From positions 1 to 44,653 of the forward strand of contig CAZGQY010000012.1 in the NCBI GenBank assembly GCA_964528035.1: DNA of 44,653 bases, written 5' to 3'. Within the stretch, counting starts at the first letter, position 1. Each line of letters begins with the position of its first letter. This DNA is from CAZGQY01 sp964528035 (GTDB lineage: Bacteria; Pseudomonadota; Gammaproteobacteria; Methylococcales; UBA1147). A model generated the notes under the pieces. The model saw only the letters and a program-made list of their open reading frames with translations, had not been told where the DNA came from and did not search any database. Shown piece after piece: positions 16,519 to 24,722 of the stretch. The position numbers and the translations under genes are program-made.

Positions 16519-16615
16519 GTTTTATTTTTACATAATTCATTGAATTAGAATTATTTATTTCAATATTACGACTTAATAACAGGTCTTATTATAGTAATAA
16601 ATTAAAATATATATT

Positions 16616-17716
16616 ATGTTATTTATTATAGACAGAGAACCTTTCTTGGATGGGCTTCAACATATTTCTTCCGTCATAGAAAAAAAACAAACAATACTGA
16701 TATTATCTAATGTCATTCTTAGTGCCTCGAATAATAGCCTTGTATTAAGGGGTAGTGATCTTGAAATACAGTTAGTTATTAAATTACCTGTAATATTGAA
16801 AGAATCAGGAAATATTACAGTATCTATAGAAAAATTACTTAATATTGTTCGAAATTTGAAAGAATTATCTAAAATTACTTGTCAGCTTAAAGAAAATATT
16901 TTTTGTATTTCATCATCTAGAAGTCGCTTTCAATTAAGTACTTTGGATCCTGTTAATTATCCCGAATTTTCCCTTCAAAGTTATTCCAATAAATTCAAAG
17001 TATCGACAAAAATATTTCATAATATACTTGCGAAAACATACTTTTGTATGGCAATACAAGATGTAAGATATTTTTTAAACGCTGTAATGCTTGAGATATC
17101 AGATCATGAAATAAAAGCGGTTGCATCAGATGGTCATAGGTTAGCGATATGTTCCAGAGAAGAGGAGAATCTAACAGAACACCCACAACAATTACTTATT
17201 CCTAGAAAAAGTGTTAGTGAACTTATTCAGTTACTAGATAAAATAGATACCTCTGCTGATATCGATACAGGTGAAGGTAATTTAAGGTTGACTATAGAAG
17301 GTTTTCAATTCTTTACAAAATTAATAGACGGTAAATTTCCAAATTTTATTGACGTATTTTCCGAAGAAAGATCAAAAAAAATAATCTTAGCTACTAAAGT
17401 TATAAAAGAAGCGGTAACGAGAGTTATGGTTTTATCGCATGAAAAAAACAGAGGGATTACTTTTACGTTCTCAGAAAATTTACTAAGCATAAATACTATT
17501 AATAGTATAAAAGAAAAAGGGAATGAAGAATTAGATATAAGTTACTTAGAAACAAATTTCGAAGTTGATCTAAATTGTAATTATGTTCTTGAAGCACTTA
17601 ATAATATTGAATCTGAGAATGTTTTAATTTCATTTGGTAATTCTTCAAATATATGTTTCTTTCAGAATCCTGACGATAATGGACTAATTTATATCGTTAT
17701 GCCTCAACATATTTAA
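16616..17716 (+). CDS. dnaN: DNA polymerase III beta sliding clamp
   Basis: This 366-residue protein is the normal length for the clamp, a ring of three repeated domains per monomer that tethers polymerase III to DNA. Recognisable features are the N-terminal FIIDREPFLDGLQHI start, VRYFLNAVMLEI and AVASDGHRLAI in the second domain (residues about 150-180), PRKSVSEL, and the C-terminal YIVMPQ(H)I end, close to the usual V-M-P-M-R-L. The sequence is divergent and A+T-rich. It lies between oriC and recF, with 32 bases to recF. No clear Shine-Dalgarno is visible. Confidence 0.95.
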   Translation: MLFIIDREPFLDGLQHISSVIEKKQTILILSNVILSASNNSLVLRGSDLEIQLVIKLPVILKESGNITVSIEKLLNIVRNLKELSKITCQLKENIFCISSSRSRFQLSTLDPVNYPEFSLQSYSNKFKVSTKIFHNILAKTYFCMAIQDVRYFLNAVMLEISDHEIKAVASDGHRLAICSREEENLTEHPQQLLIPRKSVSELIQLLDKIDTSADIDTGEGNLRLTIEGFQFFTKLIDGKFPNFIDVFSEERSKKIILATKVIKEAVTRVMVLSHEKNRGITFTFSENLLSINTINSIKEKGNEELDISYLETNFEVDLNCNYVLEALNNIESENVLISFGNSSNICFFQNPDDNGLIYIVMPQHI

Positions 17717-17748
17717 GGTTTTTAGATTGGAAAATATTTTTTAATAAA

Positions 17749-18828
17749 ATGGGGTTAAATCATTTAATTATTAACAATATTAGGAATATCAATAATGCCT
17801 CGATAACGCCAAATAAGAATTTTAATTTAATCTTTGGTAAAAATGCCAGTGGTAAAAGCTCTTTTTTAGAAGCAATCTACATCCTAGGAACTGGAAATTC
17901 TTTTAGGACTAATAAACTCCATGAATTCATTGCATTTGAAAAAGATAATTGTTTAGTAAGTGGAAATGTAGATTTAGATTTACAGAACAACACTCAGATG
18001 GGTATTTCGTTCTCAAACTCTGAGAGAATAATTAAAATAGATAGTATTAAATATTACACTAGAGCTGCTCTTGCTCAGAAGTTACCTCTCCAAATAATTT
18101 ATCCCGGTAGTAATCAAATAATTGAAGGCTCACCTAAAATTAGAAGACAATTTTTAGATTGGGGAATATTTCATTTAATACCTCAATATTTTTCAGAATG
18201 GAATCGGTATAGACGGGCTTTAAATCAGAGAAATGCATTATTAAAATCTAAAGATTTTTCTGACATGGAAATCTGGGACAGAGAACTTAGCATATGCGGT
18301 ACAATAGTAACTAATCATAGAATAGAATACCTAAAGAAATATAAACAATATTTGCTGAATATATGTAAAACCTTTTTACCAAATAAGGATATCCAGATTA
18401 AATTTAATTGCGGTTGGAAAACTTTCAAGACATTTGAAGAAATATTAATTGAAGATCGAGCTAGAGATATTAAGTTTGGTTTTACACATAGTGGACCTCA
18501 TCGTTGTGATTTAGATATATTGGTCAACGGTACTCTGGCAAAATCTTTTTGCTCCAGGGGGCAAATAAAACTTCTAGTTTTAGCGATCAAACTTGCACAA
18601 ATCAATTTGCAAACCAAAATAAAAAATCAATTCGGCTGTTTGTTAATCGATGATTTTTGTTCGGAGTTAGATAAAAACAATAGCGATATATTGATTAAGT
18701 ATATTATGGATCTAAACTTACAATGTTTTATTACTGCAATTGATAAAATAGAAATTACTAATTTCTACAATGAGAATACAACCATGTTCCACGTGGAACA
18801 TGGTTTAATTAGTACCATGACAAGATAG
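17749..18828 (+). CDS. recF: DNA replication and repair protein RecF
   Basis: This 359-residue SMC-like ATPase has Walker A GKNASGKSS near residue 30, GSPKIRRQFLDW near residue 125 (a RecF family signature), the ABC-type signature SRGQIKLL near residue 270 and Walker B CLLIDDFCSELD near residue 300. RecF binds gapped DNA and helps load RecA with RecO and RecR. The start at 17749 gives the expected N-terminus (LNHLIINNIRNI). Near its 3' end the coding sequence (MFHVEH) contains a parS site within a 24-base perfect palindrome. gyrB follows after eight bases. Confidence 0.97.
   Translation: MGLNHLIINNIRNINNASITPNKNFNLIFGKNASGKSSFLEAIYILGTGNSFRTNKLHEFIAFEKDNCLVSGNVDLDLQNNTQMGISFSNSERIIKIDSIKYYTRAALAQKLPLQIIYPGSNQIIEGSPKIRRQFLDWGIFHLIPQYFSEWNRYRRALNQRNALLKSKDFSDMEIWDRELSICGTIVTNHRIEYLKKYKQYLLNICKTFLPNKDIQIKFNCGWKTFKTFEEILIEDRARDIKFGFTHSGPHRCDLDILVNGTLAKSFCSRGQIKLLVLAIKLAQINLQTKIKNQFGCLLIDDFCSELDKNNSDILIKYIMDLNLQCFITAIDKIEITNFYNENTTMFHVEHGLISTMTR
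18785..18800. promoter_or_regulatory. parS site 1, inside the 3' end of recF
   Basis: TGTTCCACGTGGAACA is a perfect 16-base palindrome matching the parS motif bound by ParB. The palindrome extends without mismatch to 24 bases (18781-18804, ACCATGTTCCAC and its complement). It lies in frame in recF, about 2.3 kb from oriC. No parA or parB gene is in the window. Confidence 0.85.
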
Positions 18829-18836
18829 GATTATTG

Positions 18837-21257
18837 ATGAATGACGACAACGATCTTGAATATGACAGTTCGAATATTAAAGTTCTAAAAGGTCTTGATG
18901 CTGTTAGAAAACGGCCAGGGATGTATATTGGTGATACGGACGATGGATCCGGGCTGCATCACTTGGTATTTGAAGTCGTTGATAATTCAATTGATGAAGC
19001 ACTCGCGGGGTATTGCAACGAAATCACGATTATTATTCATTCTGATAACTCTATCACTGTATCAGATGACGGTAGAGGAATTCCTGTAGATATCCACAAG
19101 GATGAAGGCCGCTCCGCTGCGGAAGTAATAATGACTGTACTTCATGCAGGCGGAAAATTTGATGATAACGCATATAAGGTGTCAGGTGGCTTACACGGGG
19201 TAGGAGTCTCTGTAGTAAATGCTCTATCTGAAAAATTAATATTAACTATCAAAAAAAATGGAAGTGTTTATCAGCAAACTTATAAATTAGGTGAACCAGA
19301 ATCTCCACTAGCCGTAATAGGGGATACAGATACAAATGGAACTACGATATTTTTTAAACCCAGCCTAAATATTTTTAGTAATACAGAGTTTCATTATGAT
19401 ATTTTAGCAAAACGCCTAAGAGAATTGTCATTTTTGAATTCAGGTGTAAAAATTACATTAATTGAAGAAGCTACCGGTCGAGAAGATAAATTCCAGTTCG
19501 AAGGCGGTATAAAAGCTTTTGTTGATCACCTTAACAGAAATAAAAATCCTCTTTTCAAAGAAGTAATATTCATTAATGCAGAGAAAGATGATGTAGTGGT
19601 AGATATAGCACTACAGTGGAACGACTCTTACCAAGAGAATATATTTTGCTATACGAATAATATTCCTCAAAAAGATGGTGGTACTCATTTGGCAGGGTTT
19701 CGATCCGCACTGACTCGTACTATAAATCAATATATTGATTCTATAAGTTCTTTAAAAAAGCAAAAAGTAAATACCGCAGGTGATGATGCGAGAGAAGGTT
19801 TAACAGCAGTTCTTTCGGTAAAGGTGCCCGATCCGAAATTTTCATCACAAACTAAAGATAAGTTAGTATCTTCCGAGATCAAATCAATTGTTGAATCAGT
19901 TTTAGGACAAAATCTTCACGATTATTTGATGGAGAATCCAAATTCAGCTAAATTAATAGCTGGGAAAATGATGGAAGCTGCAAGAGCAAGAGATGCAGCT
20001 CGAAAAGCCAGGGAAATGACTCGAAGAAAAACTGCTCTCGATATTGCCGGCTTGCCAGGTAAGCTAGCGGATTGTCAGGAAAAGGATCCTGAAAAATCTG
20101 AATTATTTATTGTGGAAGGGGATTCAGCTGGTGGTTCTGCAAAACAAGGACGAGACAGAAAAACTCAGGCAATACTTCCACTTAAAGGAAAAATATTAAA
20201 TGTAGAAAGAGCTAGATTTGATCGAATGCTTTCTTCTGAGGAAGTGGGTACGTTAATTACTGCACTTGGATGTGGAATAGGTAGAGAGGAATATAATATA
20301 GTAAAATTACGTTATCATAGAATAATAATTATGACGGACGCGGATGTAGATGGTTCTCATATTAGAACGCTTTTACTTACTTTTTTTTATAGACAATTTC
20401 CGGAATTAATTGAAAGGGGACATATATATATTGCCCAACCTCCTTTGTATAAAATAAAAAAAGGAAAACAAGAGCAATATGCTAAAGACGATATAGAACT
20501 TAACGAATATTTGCTACAGATATCGTTGGCGAAGGCTGAGCTAATTACAGATAAAAATTCCCCACCAATCGCTGGACGTGGATTAGAACAGCTTATTAAA
20601 GATTATATAAAAATAATAGACATTGTAACCAGGTATAAACATCGTTATGGAGAAGATGTTCTCCAGTCGTTGAATCAGCTAAATAAGCTCGATAGTTCTA
20701 ATTTTCTTGATGTTTCCCATTTAAAAGATTGGTCAATAAAATTAGAAGAAGAATTGAATAACCAATTTGGTAAGTCTGCAATCTACGATGTATTACCTAC
20801 TATTGGTGAAGATCGGATTATGAATATAAAAATAATTAAGAGGAAACATGGTAATTTGAAGACTATTAATGTACCTGAATTCTTTTTTAGAAGTAAAGAT
20901 TATTTTCGTATTATGGAGTTTGGTAAAGATACCAACGATCTATTTGGAAATAATACGACTGCTAAAATAGGTGATAAAATTAATAGTATAAATGGATTTA
21001 AAGATTTGTACGCCTTTCTAATGGAAGAAGCCAAAAAAGGACAACATATACAGAGGTATAAAGGACTAGGAGAAATGAATCCCGATCAATTGTGGGAGAC
21101 TACCCTGGATTCTGCATCAAGGATTCTTTTAAAAGTTAATATAGAAGACGCTATTGCTGCAGATGAGGTATTTACTACATTAATGGGTGAAGAAGTGGAG
21201 CCAAGAAGAGAATTTATAGAAAAAAATGCACTTCAGGTTGCTAACTTAGATATTTAG
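18837..21257 (+). CDS. gyrB: DNA gyrase subunit B
   Basis: The protein is about 806 residues, the long gammaproteobacterial form with the extra domain after the TOPRIM region. The GHKL ATPase domain shows KRPGMYIGDT, VVDNSIDEA and GGLHGVGVSVVNALS. The TOPRIM domain has EGDSAGGSA near residue 427 and the metal-binding DADVDGSH near residue 501. QRYKGLGEMNPDQLWETT is the C-terminal signature. GyrB hydrolyses ATP to drive negative supercoiling with GyrA. The ATG at 18837 with AGGA six bases upstream is preferred to the TTG one codon earlier. recF ends eight bases before. Confidence 0.99.
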   Translation: MNDDNDLEYDSSNIKVLKGLDAVRKRPGMYIGDTDDGSGLHHLVFEVVDNSIDEALAGYCNEITIIIHSDNSITVSDDGRGIPVDIHKDEGRSAAEVIMTVLHAGGKFDDNAYKVSGGLHGVGVSVVNALSEKLILTIKKNGSVYQQTYKLGEPESPLAVIGDTDTNGTTIFFKPSLNIFSNTEFHYDILAKRLRELSFLNSGVKITLIEEATGREDKFQFEGGIKAFVDHLNRNKNPLFKEVIFINAEKDDVVVDIALQWNDSYQENIFCYTNNIPQKDGGTHLAGFRSALTRTINQYIDSISSLKKQKVNTAGDDAREGLTAVLSVKVPDPKFSSQTKDKLVSSEIKSIVESVLGQNLHDYLMENPNSAKLIAGKMMEAARARDAARKAREMTRRKTALDIAGLPGKLADCQEKDPEKSELFIVEGDSAGGSAKQGRDRKTQAILPLKGKILNVERARFDRMLSSEEVGTLITALGCGIGREEYNIVKLRYHRIIIMTDADVDGSHIRTLLLTFFYRQFPELIERGHIYIAQPPLYKIKKGKQEQYAKDDIELNEYLLQISLAKAELITDKNSPPIAGRGLEQLIKDYIKIIDIVTRYKHRYGEDVLQSLNQLNKLDSSNFLDVSHLKDWSIKLEEELNNQFGKSAIYDVLPTIGEDRIMNIKIIKRKHGNLKTINVPEFFFRSKDYFRIMEFGKDTNDLFGNNTTAKIGDKINSINGFKDLYAFLMEEAKKGQHIQRYKGLGEMNPDQLWETTLDSASRILLKVNIEDAIAADEVFTTLMGEEVEPRREFIEKNALQVANLDI

Positions 21258-21271
21258 TAAGATAATTTTTT

Positions 21272-22066
21272 ATGTTCTCTTATCTGGATTTAATTAAAGA
21301 TATACTCAATAAGGGTGTCGAAAAACCTGATAGGACCGGTACAGGAACGTTAAGTGTATTCGCTCGACAGCTTAGATTTGATTTATCTGCTGGGTTTCCT
21401 ATCGTTACTACAAAAAAACTTCACCTAAAATCCGTGATATATGAATTACTTTGGTTTTTAAATGGCGAAACGAATATAAAATTTCTTAAAAATAATGGTG
21501 TTTCAATATGGGATGAATGGGCTGATGACAATGGGGAGTTAGGAGATGTATATGGGAAACAATGGCGTTCATGGGGAACAAAAGAAGGAGCTACAATTGA
21601 TCAAATTAATAATGTTCTAGAACAAATAAAGTCCCAACCTTATTCAAGACGGCTATTAGTTAGCGCATGGAATGTAGCCTACATCGATAATATGGCCTTA
21701 CCACCCTGCCATTATTCATTTCAGTTTTATATCGCAAATAAAAAATTATCTTGTATATTTAACATGAGATCCGTAGATGTTTTCCTCGGATTGCCCTTTA
21801 ATATCGCTAGTTATGCTTTACTCACACATATGATTGCTCAGCAATGTGGCCTGGAAGTTGGCGAACTGATATTCTCTGGGGGGGATGTTCATTTATATAA
21901 TAATCATATAGAACAAGCAAAAATACAAATTCAACGAAAACCTTTCGAATCGCCTTCTTTAAAAATTGCCAGATTACCAGATGATATATATTCATACCAA
22001 TATGAAGATTTTTCTTTAAAAGGGTATAAATGTCATCCTCACATTGTAGCTAAAATATCTGTTTAG
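21272..22066 (+). CDS. thyA: Thymidylate synthase
   Basis: This 264-residue protein is the exact length of the common bacterial ThyA. It shows KPDRTGTGT near the N-terminus (folate and phosphate contacts), the catalytic cysteine in LPPCHYSFQFY near residue 146, and the FNMRSVDVFLGLPFNIASYA block that binds dUMP. It converts dUMP to dTMP using methylenetetrahydrofolate, leaving dihydrofolate for FolA, whose gene follows. It starts 14 bases after gyrB, so thymidylate synthesis may be co-transcribed with gyrase. A parS site lies in the 40-base gap to folA. Confidence 0.98.
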   Translation: MFSYLDLIKDILNKGVEKPDRTGTGTLSVFARQLRFDLSAGFPIVTTKKLHLKSVIYELLWFLNGETNIKFLKNNGVSIWDEWADDNGELGDVYGKQWRSWGTKEGATIDQINNVLEQIKSQPYSRRLLVSAWNVAYIDNMALPPCHYSFQFYIANKKLSCIFNMRSVDVFLGLPFNIASYALLTHMIAQQCGLEVGELIFSGGDVHLYNNHIEQAKIQIQRKPFESPSLKIARLPDDIYSYQYEDFSLKGYKCHPHIVAKISV

Positions 22067-22076
22067 ATTTAATTTA

Positions 22077-22092
22077 TGTTTCACGTGAAACA
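22077..22092. promoter_or_regulatory. parS site 2, between thyA and folA
   Basis: TGTTTCACGTGAAACA is a perfect 16-base palindrome identical to the generalised parS consensus. It lies in the 40-base gap between thyA and folA, about 5.6 kb from oriC and 3.3 kb from parS site 1. Confidence 0.9.
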
Positions 22093-22106
22093 TTTTAAAT
22101 TTTCGT

Positions 22107-22613
22107 ATGAAACTTTCTATTATTGTAGCCAAAGCTACTAACAATATAATTGGTCGGGATAATGATTTACCCTGGCACCTACCAGAAGATCTTCAATATT
22201 TTAAAAAAATCACAATGGGTAAACCGATTTTAATGGGACGAAGGACTTTTGAATCAATAGGTCGAGTACTTCCAGGTAGAATAAACGTGGTTATCACTAA
22301 AGATAAAGAGTTTATATACGATGATGTAAGTATCTACCATAGCATCGAGGACACTTTAGAAGCTTTATCTTTGTTTAAAGAAGTATTTATTATTGGAGGC
22401 GAAAGTTGTTATCAACAATTTCTAGAGTATACGGATAGGCTATACATCACTCAAATAAATAGGGATTTTGAGGGTGATACATATTTTCCAGAAATTCAGC
22501 TAGATGATTGGATAGAGATAATCAGAAAAGATTTTCCTGAGACTAAAGAGAGAAATTTTTCATACAGCTTTTTAATCTATGAAAGAAATAAAAAACTAAG
22601 CAGTCATTTATAA
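22107..22613 (+). CDS. folA: Dihydrofolate reductase
   Basis: This 168-residue protein has the DHFR landmarks in order: IVAKATNNIIGRDNDLPWHLPEDL (written in outline: the Met20-loop region with L-P-W and the acidic residue after it), MGKPILMGRRTFESIG near residue 45, LPGRINVVIT, and FIIGGESCYQQF near residue 93 with the Gly-Gly turn for NADPH. It regenerates tetrahydrofolate from the dihydrofolate made by thymidylate synthase, just upstream. The gene converges on apaH with only 26 bases between. Confidence 0.97.
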   Translation: MKLSIIVAKATNNIIGRDNDLPWHLPEDLQYFKKITMGKPILMGRRTFESIGRVLPGRINVVITKDKEFIYDDVSIYHSIEDTLEALSLFKEVFIIGGESCYQQFLEYTDRLYITQINRDFEGDTYFPEIQLDDWIEIIRKDFPETKERNFSYSFLIYERNKKLSSHL

Positions 22614-22639
22614 GCAATATATTTTATGTTTGAATAAGC

Positions 22640-23458
22640 TTATAGATCTATACATTCAACCCAAACTGGGTTCATAGTATCAAGATTTATTGCGGTTAAA
22701 CGACCTCCCCATACACAACCTGTATCTAAGCCGATTACATTATTCTCATTTATAAAACCCAGGCTGGACCAATGGCCAAACAATATTTTTTCGGATGTAT
22801 TTAATCTATTAGGATGACGAAACCAGGGTATTAGGTTATTGGCTTGGGTTCCCGGTTTGCCTTTATTCTTAAGATCAATTGCCCCGTTTATTTTACAATA
22901 CCTCATACGTGTGAGCGCATTAACAATGAATTTCCATCGTTCCCAGCCTGATAGCTCTTCAGTCCATTGTTGTGGTGAATTACCGTACATATGGTTAAAA
23001 AATTGAATAAAAGTTTCCTGATTCGTATCTGATTGTATTATATTTTCTATTTCCAAGGCATAATTTTTAGCACTTTTAATATTCCATTGTGGAGGTATAC
23101 CTGCATGAACAATAATCCATCCATCCTCAGAATGGATCAGTGGATTAAATCGTAACCAATTTAAAAGTTCTAGTCTGTCATTAGCATTTAATATGTCATC
23201 GATCGTATCTTTATTATTGAGTTTTTTACCAGTGTAATAAGTTGCCAGAAGATGGAGATCATGGTTACCTAATACACTGACTGCACAATCACCTAGACTC
23301 TTAATGAATCGTAGGGTTTCAAGAGATTTGGGTCCTCTATTAACTAAATCGCCACTAAATAATAGTTTATCTTTATCTCTATTGAAATCGATATTTTCTA
23401 AGAGTTTCAATAAACTTAAAAAACATCCCTGAATATCGCCAATTGCATAAATTGCCAT
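22640..23458 (-). CDS. apaH: Symmetrical bis(5'-nucleosyl)-tetraphosphatase
   Basis: This 272-residue protein has the metallophosphatase motifs of ApaH: GDIQGC near residue 7, GDLVNRGP near residue 36 and LGNHDLH near residue 62, plus VHAGIPP and the C-terminal FGHWSSLG and LDTGCVWGG blocks. It splits Ap4A into two ADP, limiting dinucleoside polyphosphates and removing the NpnN caps of bacterial RNAs. It is transcribed leftward, against the replication direction of this arm, and converges with folA. No partner such as apaG or ksgA is adjacent. Confidence 0.97.
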   Translation of the reverse strand: MAIYAIGDIQGCFLSLLKLLENIDFNRDKDKLLFSGDLVNRGPKSLETLRFIKSLGDCAVSVLGNHDLHLLATYYTGKKLNNKDTIDDILNANDRLELLNWLRFNPLIHSEDGWIIVHAGIPPQWNIKSAKNYALEIENIIQSDTNQETFIQFFNHMYGNSPQQWTEELSGWERWKFIVNALTRMRYCKINGAIDLKNKGKPGTQANNLIPWFRHPNRLNTSEKILFGHWSSLGFINENNVIGLDTGCVWGGRLTAINLDTMNPVWVECIDL

Positions 23459-23750
23459 ATATTTGATAATTTGAAATATAAGGTTTATTGGTAAATAAAA
23501 TAGCGGACTGTTTATCTTTCTAAGGTATTGTAATGGAATATGGGAGGATCTTTTCAGTTAAAGATAATTCCAATTTATTACAATTGCATAATAATTTTTA
23601 TTTGCCGCATTATTATTTTATTTATAGACTAAAAATTATTATTAGTTTTTCGAACAGTGTATAAATAGACAGAATATATTTCCAGTAGGATTATCTCATC
23701 TATGCTTTACATAATGATTACTCTGAAAAGACTATCCAAGGAATATTCTA
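23459..23750. other. Divergent promoter region between apaH and the ankyrin gene
   Basis: This 292-base A+T-rich gap should hold promoters for both divergent genes. The right end has AAGGA at 23738-23742, a good ribosome binding site eight bases before the ankyrin gene. A short A/T inverted repeat (AAAAATTATT/AGTTTTT) lies near 23630-23650. I see no ORF and no clear operator. Confidence 0.35.
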
Positions 23751-24242
23751 ATGCGCTTTAAGCAAAAGTTGGTTATCTGTTTATTAACAATATACACTTC
23801 TATTAGTTACCCACAAACAGCCCAGGATTTATTTACAGCTGCGTCTAAAGGGGAACTTTATTCTGTTGAAGAATATCTTAAACAAGGCTTGGATGTAAAT
23901 TTAAAAACATCGACTGGTCGTACTCCTATGATGGGTGCATCTTCATTTGGCAATATACGAATAGTCAGGTTACTGTTAGCTTATGGTGGTGATTTAAATA
24001 TTGCGGATAATCGAGGAATAACACCTCTGATGGATGCAACAATGAACGGCCATACAAATGTAGTTAAATTTTTAATTTCTAGTGGCGCGGATGTAAATGC
24101 AAAAGACGCTAAAGGTGTATCAGTTCTATCAATAGCAAAGAAATTAGATGATAAAAATATTGTGAGTTTATTAGAAAAATCTGGTGCAAGCGATGAAGAA
24201 CCGGAGGTCGATAATGGCTCAGAGGAGCAAGCTAAGGAATAA
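23751..24242 (+). CDS. Exported ankyrin-repeat protein
   Basis: This 163-residue protein has a signal peptide at residues 1-22 (basic start RFKQK, hydrophobic LVICLLTIYTSI, then a likely cut near YPQ-T). It carries about four ankyrin-type repeats: AASKGELYSVEEYLKQG, TPMMGASSFGNIRIVRLLLAYG, TPLMDATMNGHTNVVKFLIS and a last degenerate one, with the GADVNAKD turn. The tail is acidic (EEPEVDNGSEEQ). It is a small periplasmic protein-binding module, of unknown partner. AAGGA lies eight bases before its ATG. It is monocistronic: a long inverted repeat follows, and mpl starts 480 bases later. Confidence 0.8.
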   Translation: MRFKQKLVICLLTIYTSISYPQTAQDLFTAASKGELYSVEEYLKQGLDVNLKTSTGRTPMMGASSFGNIRIVRLLLAYGGDLNIADNRGITPLMDATMNGHTNVVKFLISSGADVNAKDAKGVSVLSIAKKLDDKNIVSLLEKSGASDEEPEVDNGSEEQAKE

Positions 24243-24722
24243 ACAAAAGAACCGGTTTGAGTGGGTTAGGGGTGTCATAATGCTAGTGATACCTATTAGA
24301 AATATTTTGGTAGTACCTTGCGTATATAAAAATAATAGGAGAATTCTTAATTTAACGGCAACTATTCAACGACAATTTTTCCGAGGGTGCAAGCCTTTGA
24401 TTGTTCGGGCTTCGGCAACAGGGACGTTGCAGCAGAGCTTACATAGATTTATTCACCCGTCCCGAACAATCAAAGGTTTACACCCTAACGATAAAACTCG
24501 CTGAGCAGATACATTTAATGTAAATATTGGCGAAGATGTGGCCATTGATCATTTAGGTTTCTGCGACTAAGTGTTTTCAGAATAGCTTACGCGAACGCAT
24601 AACCACACACGATTAAATATACTGATGATTTCCACCATAACCAGAAATATTACTGAGTAGATACAACTCAATAAAGATAATCAGAAATATTATTTTGTAT
24701 TCAGATTAATTAGGAAAAAATT
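24243..24722. other. Ankyrin gene-mpl intergenic region with a long inverted repeat
   Basis: The 480-base gap has no credible gene. An ORF through 24184-24504 follows the arms of an inverted repeat and overlaps the ankyrin gene, so I reject it. The gap contains the 101-base palindrome described separately and the sequence CAGAAATATTA twice, near 24641 and 24682. The mpl ribosome binding site (AGGAA) is at its right end. Confidence 0.5.
24385..24485. repeat. Long imperfect inverted repeat, possible MITE or folded RNA
   Basis: Arms 24385-24409 and 24461-24485 are 25 bases each and pair at 23 positions (shared core CCTTTGATTGTTCGGG). The 51-base centre has a second hairpin (GCAAC/GTTGC around 24415-24430) and a GGGACG/CGTCCC pair, so the whole element can nest. 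The left arm is not followed by a T-run. The layout resembles small non-autonomous palindromic elements. As RNA it would form a very stable stem downstream of the ankyrin gene and could also end its transcript. No transposase or target duplication is clear. Confidence 0.75.

Larger units (their letters stand above)
16431..16615. other. Probable chromosomal origin oriC (dnaA-dnaN gap)
   Basis: The 185-base gap holds three DnaA boxes within 77 bases (two perfect TTATCCACA sites in opposite orientation and one TTATCAACA). They are followed by about 95 bases of very A+T-rich DNA (16519-16615) suitable as the unwinding element. The flanking genes dnaA and dnaN and the divergence of housekeeping genes around this point support origin function. 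Other DnaA sites could extend the origin. Confidence 0.75.

Noticed and set aside
24184..24504. 106-codon ORF overlapping the end of the ankyrin gene
   Set aside because: It runs through the inverted repeat arms, is rich in Arg, has no family resemblance and no ribosome binding site.
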